The notes under the pieces: model-generated
Database searches by the model: none
Seen by the model: the letters and a program-made list of their open reading frames with translations, nothing else
Told to the model about the DNA's origin: nothing
Origin: Tetranychus cinnabarinus
Taxonomy: Eukaryota > Arthropoda > Arachnida > Trombidiformes > Tetranychidae
DNA: 64,000 nt
Direction: 5' to 3'
NCBI GenBank assembly: GCA_022266195.1
Contig: WHVY01000005.1
Span: forward strand, 7,130,001-7,194,000
Part shown: positions 50,501 through 61,500 of the stretch, one piece after another
Layout: each line of letters opens with the position of its first letter
Numbering within the stretch: position 1 is the first letter of the stretch
Program-made: the position numbers and the translations under genes

Positions 50501-53500
50501 TGGGTCCATAATTTTGCTATTAATGGATTTACATTGAAACCCATTAATGGCTATCCGAACTGGTTAGGGTTAACTATTGATGTTGTTCACAATCGACTGT
50601 AACTGTCTGAATGGATGGGAAACGAGGAAATCGATTGCGATATTCTGATTCATTGGAAGCGTAATCAAGTTTCTTGAAAGATAAGGAAAAATCGGTTTTC
50701 TTTTCCCTAAAATAAGGTAAAACAAGTTACAATATAGAATGGTTAAGATGTATTTCAGTGATTAACTCATAGCTTTATGCAAATTGAGTCATTCCAGGCA
50801 ATGTTATAATCATTGTTAGACAATAATACATTGTTTGACTAATAGATGTTCAGATTGATGGGCAATTACCGAACTGATTGACAGAAATCATTAAAGAAAT
50901 GATCGAACCTAAACGAGGAAAATTTCTAGGTGTTTTTACCCTTACATCATAATAACATTGCTCCTCTCGATACAATGTAATTGTGAATATACTGAGAAAT
51001 TGTTTAATTTGAAAATGAAACATTTCGAAGCGAAAAATGAATTCCATTTTGTGCCAAATTGATAGATACATTAAATTAAATCAAACCAATATTTCCTTCA
51101 ACACTTTGTCATTTTAATGTCACTGTTATCCTTAAAGCATCTTTAATTGCCATTTTTAGCCTTAAACCAGAAATAAATGTGCTATATTATCTAATAATTA
51201 AAATAATGTCAACAGTTTTAACTGTAACATTAAAGTAGCTTAGCAGTTTATGCAAATGTAATGATACTTGTTGGTTAAATGTGAAATTAACTTGTAAATG
51301 TTGTTTCTTTAATGTGTCAAGTGCTACTTAAATCGGTTAATTTCAAACAATTCTTGGTTAAAATTAGGGAACACAAAAGAACTATTGAGCTAAACTGTGA
51401 ATTTTTAATCTGAGTTGTTAATCAATCGATCAAGAGAAATATGAATAAACTTGATTTCCATTGATAGTCAAATTGTTCATCAGATAAACCAGAATTTGGT
51501 ACCAATCTACATGAATGGTTAATATTCACTGTCACTTCTTAATGAAAGCAGAATCATTATTGAAATATTTGTATTTTGATTTAGTGCATTTTGATAAATT
51601 ATTTAGACCTTAGTTTATAGTTAAAATTGCAAATACTATTTCAATTTAATGATCACTGATTATATTTTGAAATGTTCAAGATGTAAGGTAATACGAAGTT
51701 GACAATTATGCATTCAACTAACAAGTTGGATATTATAACATGTAATATTATTATTGCATTACTTTCGATGCACTCAATGAACCTTGAAAGTATTAGATTG
51801 TGAGAGTGAAAATGAATGTAAAATGAATTAGTGTTGACTTGATTATGATGATTTTTATGTTAATAAATTGTTCGAGTTTAACTAGTCTTGTTATTGGGTT
51901 GATTGGTTTTAAATATTGAATAACAATTGAAGCCTAACATAACACACTCACACGTCCGTCTAATCACTTAGAATAATTAATTAGTTGTTGTGACCCAAAA
52001 GTTAGTAACTTAAATAATACAACCAGTAATCATTAAAATAGTAATAGCTATCATCAGCATCATGATAATTGTTTACTGTCAATTGGTAGAAGGTTAAAAC
52101 CACCAAAACACTTTCAACCAAACACTGCACAATCATCTTGTTTATACATGATTATTTCCGGATCATGAATGGAACTTGCATGGTTAAAAATAAATGGAAA
52201 AAATCCATTTGCCTTTCAACTATGGATGATGATTGCCAATGATTTAAACCATCACAATTCCAAAAAAATGATTAACTAATTTCCAATTTTCTATCGTCTT
52301 CACCCATTTCTTTCCATGGCAGTGTTGGACGCAATTGGTAAGCCTTCAGCCGGTCTATTGGAAGGACAAGTCAGCATGTTTGGTAATTATCATGAATGCC
52401 TCGGAGTCCGAGTTATGGAAGAGGACGATGAAGACGTATTCGAAGATGAGGAAGAAGAAGGTGAAGAAGGGTCAGCCGATGCTTCCCAAAATAAAGAGTT
52501 TTTCCGTGGTAAATATTGTATACTTGAGTTTAAGCCTTGGTTACCTAAGAAGCCACCATTTTACGGAATGAAGACTAAATTGAAGGCCCTAGAAAGACCC
52601 AAGAAAGATGACACAGTAAGTTAATTCTGTAATTGTTAAGGAATAAGGGTTGTCAGATAAATTACTCACCCTAATTAATAATCGTGGTCCAACCAATACA
52701 AAAAATGAACGATAATCACAATTATAATACATAATTGCCACTTGAACAAAAAGTAAACAATATCTCAGCAAAAACGCGGGATTATGTTAATAACTTTACG
52801 TGTCTAGTGATGGCACCACAACTGCCAGTGGCAATTTTGAAAACAATTGAACACAAATGTTTTTAATTTTAAATCAAAACAAAATGCTAATTTTATGTTT
52901 TCAAAATTAAATTTTTTATTTATTTCTAATTTAGGTAATGAAAGATGTCGCCGACCTTGCAGTGTTTCTTAATTTCGTCTCCATGCGATTCGACCTTTGT
53001 GTTCCTTCCTTATGTTCACGCAATGATATTCAAAAAGTTGTTGGTTTAAGTAAGTATTGAATGCTGAGAATTTTTGTCCATTCATTTAACTTTATGATTT
53101 ACTGATTGTTCCTTATTTTTCCATTTCTATTTCCAGTTAGCAGGCTTATTGACGTTCGTGGTAAAGTGGTTCGCTGTGAAATTGATGAGGATCCATTAAC
53201 TAATATAACAAATCCTCAAGTTACCGCATTGTAAGTAATTTGTTAATCAATTCTTGAATATAAGAACATAAAGAATACAGTTCTTGACACTAATGATTCT
53301 CAAAATTTACCAGCCAAGGTTGATCCGTTACAGAACAATAGATGTTAGATTAAAATGAGTTTTAATTTTCGTTCATCATTCGCTTTTGCATTGATAAACA
53401 TTATTTGCAGTTGGTTCAGACAATTGTCTTGAACTTTAATTAGGTCTAGAGAAATGTTTGTAAGCATAAATCAAAAATCCGTGCAGCTGATAGAGAAATG

Positions 53501-55932
53501 CTCAACAATCTTGAACTGAATTTTGCTATTTTACAAATAAAAGTAAAAACTCATAAAAATTTGAAGAGAAATGTTATATTGTGATGATCTACCTCAACTA
53601 ATGCCACAGGAATAAATCTTTAGGAGACTTACTTGACGAAGGTTAACAATTAAACTTGAAGATTATATCATCATTTTTAATGAGCAAACAATTTACCTTA
53701 AATGATCAAACAAATGTCTAAACTTTTAGTATATGTTTATTTAATAACAGAGTCAGAAATGTTGATTACAATGTTGAAAGTGATTATGATAATTGCATTT
53801 TAATAAGATTCATCGTCAATTTTAACAGAAAGTTAATTACATTCAATGCTTGGTGCGATTCAAAATTTTTAATGATCTAGCGTCTAAAGACAATAAAGCA
53901 TAATTAATGACTATTTTTACACTGGAAATCATAAATTTATGACGCATTGCAATCAATTTAATATCTTCTGTTTTGTCATTATTTATCCTGCAGGATCATT
54001 TTGGTATTATTATTTTTCCTCTTCGCTACATTGACTGTTGTTGGACTCTGCACTGGTTTATTCAAAAATCACAATTCAATTGTCAACTATTTACGATCAT
54101 TGACATGGACAACTGCATGGTCTGAATTAATGAGCGAATCAAGTTTTGAATCAAAAAGTCGAACCTCCGTTTTATATGGTCTGCGAACAATTATCATGTT
54201 CTGGATTATAATGGTGCATACAGCCATTGAGGTCAACTTTCAATTTTTCCGTGAGTATGAAAAACGTATGAGAGGGATCGGTAGAACGCAAAAAAAACAA
54301 ATTTATAAGTCAGCACAATCAGAAATCGGCTCCAATCAGAAACCAATCTGCAAGTGAAAAAGGCCAAAAGGCAGAAAAGGAAAGATAAAAAAATCAACTC
54401 AGGTCAAGCAGAAAGCATATTAGCAGGATAAATATATATAAATTGTTTTTCTCTCATGATACAGTTTCAATCAAAAAGAAACCCAGAATTAGATTTAAAT
54501 TGATATAAAAAAGTATCAAATCAAGATAATGAATTGACTTGAAAGAAGGGAATGTCATTTGAATTAGAAAGAATACTAATTGCTGTAACTATGCTTGTCT
54601 ATAATAACAGGTGATGTCCTTTGGATCCGAGATGTTGCCCTTTCCTGGCCTGCTCAGTTCTTGACAAAATCGTCCTACAACTTTGACATGTTTATCCTGA
54701 TATCTGCTTTCACCATGTCCTTTACCATTGGATCACAAAATGGTTCAGGTGCATTAAAATTTATTGCACGTAAATATCTTCGTATCACACCAATTGTAAT
54801 GATTGCTGTCGGCTGGTTAACCATTTTACCACTGACTAAGAAAATTTATCGCGGTGGCCCGACTTGGGGAGATTTTGTTCCCAAAGCATCAAATAATTGT
54901 GCCACCAATGGACTGCTTAATCTGTTGTATGTCCAGAATTTCATACATCCAGCTGAAATGTGTCTCAAAAATACTTGGATATTTGCTGTTGAGATGCAAT
55001 TGTATGCTGTTTTCATTCCACTTTTACTATTAACTCGTAAAACATCTCGATCAAGTTTAATCATTTTACTGGCCATAGTATCAGCCATAGGATTCCTTTG
55101 CAATCTATTAACTGTTTACAAATTTGAATTACCACCTCATTTAATCTGGACATTACCAGATCCACAACAGCGTGATCACTATTATAATGTACATTATTTT
55201 AAACCATGGACCCATTTATCGGTTTTCGCTATCGGCATCGGTGCTGGTCATTTGTGTAGCAGTCGAAGTAAGAAAACTTCATCCAATTCATCATCTTCAT
55301 CTTCATCGCCCTATGGTATTGGGGTTACATCGTTCCTCCTCTGGTGTGCCAGTCTCATCACCATTTTTTGTCTCATCTTTCTTTATCACACTTGGGTTTT
55401 TGGCGAATTACCTGCTCCACTTGTTTCTGGACTTTATGATGGAACACATCGAATTTTAGTTGCCTTGGCATTCAGTTACATTACTTATTCACTTGTATCA
55501 CTTGCCGAGGATTCACCTGACTCTTGTTTAGTCCGGTTACTTGGGGGACGTTTCCTCATTACAACTGGACGATTAACTTTAATTGCATATACAATCCATC
55601 CAATTATTCAATTTATCTTCCTTGGAACTCAATCTTCTCAATTATTTAGTGGACCCATAGTTGCTCTTTATGTTGTTATGGGCAACATCATGATGACTTA
55701 TGTCCACTCATTCATAATCTCAGTATTATTTGAAATACCAATTGCAACTGGATTAAGAGCAAGATCCATGTCTTCAAAAGATCCCTCAAATTCATTTGAT
55801 TTCAACTCTAAAATTGAGAAGCCATCAACTGTTAGTGGAGTTATGAACAATAATAAGTCAAGTACAATCACAATGGTCAGCTCTATTAATGGCGACATTG
55901 AATTATCTAAAAGTAACTTTGAACGACATTAG
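44549..55932 (+). CDS. NRF-6-like (nose resistant to fluoxetine) membrane acyltransferase
   Basis: Seven exons, 44549-44903, 45010-45147, 52323-52615, 52935-53049, 53137-53230, 53994-54250 and 54611-55932, all in phase, give 857 residues. The ATG at 44549 starts a signal peptide (MRLRLSHYLTLNGCLLFICV). The extracellular NRF domain spans about 115-320: GNCSAGILKWL, KMLDAIGKPSAGLLEG (split across the 7.2-kb intron), GNYHECLGV, then CVPSLCSRNDI, with a Glu/Asp insert. A membrane segment (about 332-350) leads into an acyltransferase-3 domain whose R-x10-H motif is LRTIIMFWIIMVH (Arg396, His407), followed by many hydrophobic helices. In C. elegans, nrf-6 relatives affect yolk and lipid transport and fluoxetine response; the acyl substrate is unknown. 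The cytoplasmic tail is polar. AATAAA lies at 56037. Confidence 0.93.
45148..52322 (+). other. Intron 2 of the NRF-6-like gene
   Basis: 7.2 kb from donor AAAA/GTAAGT to acceptor CATGGCAG. The exons on either side join in phase inside the conserved KMLDA motif, so the join is secure. A 74-codon ATG frame at 46535-46759 and other short frames inside lack recognisable features. A short foldback, CCGGGAATTCC...GGTAATTCCCCGG, lies near 49628-49662. Confidence 0.75.
53231..53993 (+). other. Intron 5 of the NRF-6-like gene
   Basis: 763 bp from donor GTAAGT to acceptor CCTGCAG. A+T-rich; nothing else seen. Confidence 0.75.
54251..54610 (+). other. Intron 6 of the NRF-6-like gene
   Basis: 360 bp from donor GTGAGT to acceptor AATAACAG. 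It interrupts the acyltransferase domain shortly after the R-x10-H motif. Nothing else seen. Confidence 0.8.
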
Positions 55933-58576
55933 ATAAATTGGATCAACAATGGTTTCGTTAACCAACAACCAATATTTTTTTTCTTAAACCGGAAAATACA
56001 AATTGTTAATTTTGCTAATGATAATTTGAAAAGACAAATAAATTATCATTTACATCAAAATGGAAAAAACATTTCTACATTTTTACTATTGACTCCAAGA
56101 TGTTAGATCCACTTCGATATCTTTAATTTCTAGATTCAAAGAAAAGAAAATATGAAAGATTAGATTTCGACAATTTTAAGGAAAACGCTTCATAATCAAG
56201 ATAAATGTACATGTAATTTTTGAGCGTTGCTTCCATACAAAGGATAGCTCATTGGCAAAAATGTTGATGGAAGGCATCTAACTTGCAGCGTTTCTTGATG
56301 ACTCTGGACAAGTTCCTACAATGTTCAGTCGAATTCTCAAAATGTTTAGACAAAATCTTGTTATTATTATAGAATCAGCTTCAGCGCTATTATGATCACA
56401 TTTTTCATTCGCATTTATAAACCCATCTCTTCTCATTTGTGCAGAAAGTGTACATTTTTCCCGTTAATTTGTTGAACAAGAATTACTTTATTGTCGTTTT
56501 TACATGAGAAGTTGAAATCAAATCATTGAAATTCAAGCCATCATCTTCAAAAAGTTCAGAACTATTGGAAGCATGAGTATTATGTCAAATCGGATAAAGA
56601 ACACACTGCAAAAACTTTGACTTTAGAGTTATGAGTAAGGACTTATTAAAAACTGAGTGCATTAGTTCTATGAAGAAATTTCTCAGATCGACAGTTTTCA
56701 GGAAATCGATGTCAAAGTTGGAATTCGATCGCCTTTTGTACAGTCGTGTGACCAGATTTTTTCATAAATCATTTTTCTGATTTAACTTTTGATGTCCAAC
56801 CAGAAAATGAATTTATTTTGAGAAATGAAGTTTTTCTGTTGCAGATCACTTCGGTTTACGGATAAGTTTCCGAGGATCATAGAGAATGAGATTAAACTCA
56901 TTTTTTACCGATCAGATTGATTGGTGAACAAGTTTAATCGAACATTTTGCAAGCTTGATCAACAGTTTTCGTGATTTTGGCCATAAGCTTAAAAACTTTG
57001 CGCCTAGATATAACGAGAGTGGAATCGCCTAAAATCATCATTCTACAACCAATCATTTGATTTAATATTGGCCCATAACATACATGTAGTATGACTAATT
57101 ACCTAAGAAAATCTGAGCTAATTCATTTAATAACATAAATCGCTTGAATAGAATATTAAATTAAATATCTTCTTCAATCAATAGCTCAAATTGATCTTAT
57201 TTATTGAAAAATTTAATCATTGAAATGATTATTTCAAAAGTTTGGCCAACCTTTGTAATTCGAAGTAAATTCTCTCCATACTATGATCAAGATGAAGAAC
57301 TTTTGTTTTCATTGATAGCATAGAGATGGCATAAGATGAGATGATATTTGAGATGACTAATGAACAAATTCGCTGATTACGAAAGTTAATAATTAACTTC
57401 ATATAAAATCATGCGGTATGTAGCAGACGATATTTCCAATGATTTATATTTGCTCGCATAATTTAATGGTCACTATTTTAAGAAAATTGTATTCATGGCA
57501 TTTTGACTACTAATATAATTGTGTATTCATTCTCATACTGTGTAAGTTTTTCAAAGTTAAAGTTGATACTTCTTTTCAAACCCGAAAGATGGCTACAGCA
57601 GTATTGATTCATCCAAAGCTAAAACCATTAAAACTTTTGAACTTTGAAAGTTTTAGTGAATTTACAATAAATTATAAATTGGAGAAATCGAATGGTAAAT
57701 TGAGTCGAAACCAAAAAACGCATTGAGAAATTTTGATTAAAAATAAATGCTAATCAGACTAAGAGCTAAAATCCAAAGATAGCCAGGGAATACAAAATTA
57801 GCGATTAGAAAACTAACGATTTAATCAGAATACAAATGATGCTGTGATATTAATAAATAATGATAACAAAATTATGAGCAAACAAAGTGAAAGTTATTCA
57901 AGACTCAACTTATAATTGCTATTTATAATTGGAAAACAAAAAATGAAAATGAAAACAACCTTTTCTTCTGGTTGTTTTCCATGCAAACAAATAGGAAAAC
58001 ATGAAATGAATTGAGCCATTGACTCCTCCCTATCTATGTCACTATTACAATCAACTTGTATACATCATCATCGGTAGCATTAGTACCAACAATTGCCTCT
58101 GGTTCAACCATTAAACAGGTTTTCCTAAACTCACCAGGTTACTCTCTGTATCTCTCCCTCAATCTCTCAGACTCACTCTCTCTGTATCTCACCCAACATC
58201 ATGATCAATCAACTACCAATGGTAATTTGAAATAATCAACTTTTCCATTTTAAATGAAACCATCTCATCATGTTTACTCGATTCAGTTTAAACCAGATTA
58301 ACTTTCAATCTAGTTTCTGAGTTTTTCATCTTTCCAAATAAAATCAACATTTTCTTAAAATAATTGAATCTCTTTTTTGCTTTACTGCTTATCAAACCAA
58401 AAAAACAATCAACTTTTACTCAATATTGCAAAGTTTTTTAACGCAATTAGTCGTCAAGTAGTCAAGTTGAAAACATTTAATGTTCCAGTTTTTGAGGGCA
58501 AAATTAAAGTACAAATTGTCTTCTAGAGCAACTCTTGATTTACCCGTTTGGCCTGCAAAACCATTGTCCATTTGCA
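55933..58576. other. Intergenic between the NRF-6-like gene and the lipase
   Basis: It contains the NRF-6-like gene's poly(A) signal (AATAAA at 56037) and a diverged dispersed repeat copy (56655-56770). C/T-rich sequence with CTCTCTGTATCTC repeated twice (about 58144-58190) probably belongs to the lipase promoter or leader. No coding region recognised. Confidence 0.5.
56655..56770 (+). repeat. Dispersed repeat, copy 2
   Basis: Aligns by eye with 34500-34620, sharing TCAAAGTTG, ACAGTCG and CCAGATTTTT in the same order and spacing. Similar fragments may extend to about 56970 (GATTTTGGCCA against GGTTTTGGCCA near 34800). Confidence 0.5.
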
Positions 58577-61500
58577 ATGTCCTTTGATCAAGCTGATTGT
58601 GATTGTGACAACAACAATATCGATACATTTGACACTCTTGGAAGTGATCCATTTGCAATAAAAGGAAATCTCGTTCACAGTGAAGATGATATAATCTATG
58701 ATGGACTCAATGAGAACAACAATGTTGTCCTGATTGATAGTTCATCCAAATTGAATCCAAAAGAAACCTTTTTCGCCGATGTAAGTCAACTTTTCAGTCA
58801 ATTGGATTCTCACTTGAAATCAATCTCGGTCAATGATAAAGAACTGGAATCTCTTTTAATCTCACTGGAAGTAGGATTCAATCAAATGTTGTCCATCTCA
58901 TCTCATTATGAGTTTAAAAATTTACCTGCCAATGGTTATATAACATATTGTGTGCTGGTTAGATCCTGGTTAACCAAATGCATGCGACAACCTAAAGAGG
59001 GTCGAGATTCGTACAAAAATGACTACATTGTTGACTTTAAAATAGTGATTAAAGGATTTCTCTTAGTTCGTGATCTTCTCATGCATTTCCACCAAACTCA
59101 ACTAAACACTAGCCAAAGTAAAGAGGAAAAAAGTACCGACAGCTCAGATGGTGAAACAGTAAACAAAAGTCTTCCAATTTTTTCAGCTGATATCGATGAG
59201 ACAATCTTTCAACTTGAAAATTTCTTCGACTCAACCCAATTCCAAGAAGCATTGACCCGTTCATTCAACCTATTCTGGTTGTCTCCTCGAACTCGGTCCA
59301 TTTTGAAGCTCTACCAGAAAGGTGCCTCTTGGACGTACGTCAACTTTATCAAATCATGGAGAGTTTTGACCAATAAACGTTATCGATCAAAGACATTTAT
59401 TAAACTTGCCAATCGAGCCAACCTTGGATTCCCAGTCGATATGGCCACCATAATTGACGGACATTTGGCTCGTAAAGTGTTTCGTAATCTATTCTTTCGC
59501 CATGCTGATGCAGTTGGAACCAACTTTTGGATTCCTGGTCAGGGTCGTTGGATTGTACCCAAGTCAGGGCCAGGAATCGATGAACATAATCCACCACTTT
59601 GTGAAAGGCCCATGATTCGATGTCGACTGATACGACATCGAGATAAACCATTAAATTCAGATGTTCTTATATTCCATTGTCATGGAAGCGGTTTCATCCT
59701 TTCAAGTCCCGATATTCACGATGTAAGTAATGCTAATCTCTCAACCCACAACCCAATAAAAAACCCAAAGAAACCACTAAACTCCAAATGGACATTTTAC
59801 AACCAGTTTTCAGTTTATGTTCCCAATGACATTTTATTGTTTCGCTTTTCACTTTTTACGCTTTTCATCTTTTACAATACATTTATTGTATTTTTATTTA
59901 TTAACCATTTTCCTTGATTTTATTGGCTTCCATTCAGCCGCATGTAAATTGCCATTTCGTGTTTTCTCTCTGTTAATTATTATTTAATTGTCGCATTTGC
60001 TCACAATTCTGGTCTCACTTCTGTTCTTGCTTCAAAATTTTTAGGTAAAAAAATTTCCAGTTAAACTGGCTGCATAAGGAAAAAAAGTCGCCTTTGTTTT
60101 CAGAAATGTAATTGACTTTTCATTTTTGTCTCTTGATTGCCATTTATTATTACCATTATCAAGTGTATGTGACAAATGGATTGCATTTATACTTTTCCAG
60201 CATTTAATTAGACTTTAATTGGTTTAACTTGATTGATTAATTGTTGCTCAAAAGGCTTTCCATTAGACTTTGCCTTTTTTAGATTTGAAAACATTTGATT
60301 AACAAAATGATCTGATTAGTCGAGCAAAACCTTTCACTGTAATTGAATCAGTTTAGACTGATGATTAAGGTGCATCTTTGCGTATTTGGAAAATTGAATT
60401 CTTAATCAATTGATTTGTTACAGCTAATTGAATGAAAACAATCGAAGGGAATTTTTCATTGAAAAATTCTTATTGCATTTTTGTATCTCAATCAGACTAA
60501 TGTTTCCAATTTGAATATTGAGTCAGAAAAGCTGATTAATGAAAAATATTGAATGTTTAATTTGCACAGTTTGCTGATCAATTAGCAATCAGATGTAATC
60601 TCTGTTCTTCATTTGATTGGTTTCATGTAAATCTCTTAATTCAAGGTTAAGAAGAGTTACAATTTATGCTTTCCTTTGCTTGATCAATCATTTTTCAAGT
60701 TGATTTAAACAATTGACTTTAAATATGAATCACTGCAAGAAAATATTTTGAGTAATGAAAGAGTTAAGCATTGAAATGTAACCTTGAGGATCCATTGAAA
60801 GAGTCATTGATATCAATGTGATCTTATTGGAAATAAACACCAAAATTGCCTCTTCCAGGGTAAATTAATTGTCTTTTCATTTAATGATTAACTAGATTAA
60901 CATACCATTGACTTAATCTTCTTTGTGATAAAATTAAGGTCGGGATAAACCAAGAATTTATGTTGAACTCAATGGCATTCAAATGGAAACGAGCAAAAGT
61001 CAAATAATTAATGAATTTGCTTCAAGCTTGATTCAAATTTGCTGCATTTCCATTTTTCCATTTGACTTTTCAATTTAAAACGCATTTCTTTAGTGATATC
61101 GTTGAGTGTTGATTATGAGCCTACAATCCATTAAGATGAATAGATGACTTGAAGCGCAAACTAGTCAATATCAATGGCTAATGCGATTGAATGACTTTTA
61201 AAAGTCATAGTTTCATCAATCACATTAGAAATGAAATGTGAAAACAAAGTTGAATAATCAGATGGCTTTTGAGTAGGAATCAGAAGCAAAGAAAGAGAGA
61301 GACTCTCTTCATTAACTGGAGATTATTTTGAACAGTTTTCCTTGACGGTGAGGGGAAATGAAAAATTATGTTAAACAGGAATGTATTGTTTCCAAATAAA
61401 GTCTAGTTTCTCATGAAAATTACACAGAAATGCTGTAATCGGTTGAATAACTTTTGATAGAAAAATTCAGTTGAATATCTAAAGAGAAGGAACAATGAGA

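Noticed and set aside
54846..55103. Minus-strand frame opposite the acyltransferase exon
   Set aside because: Shadow of a confident plus-strand exon.
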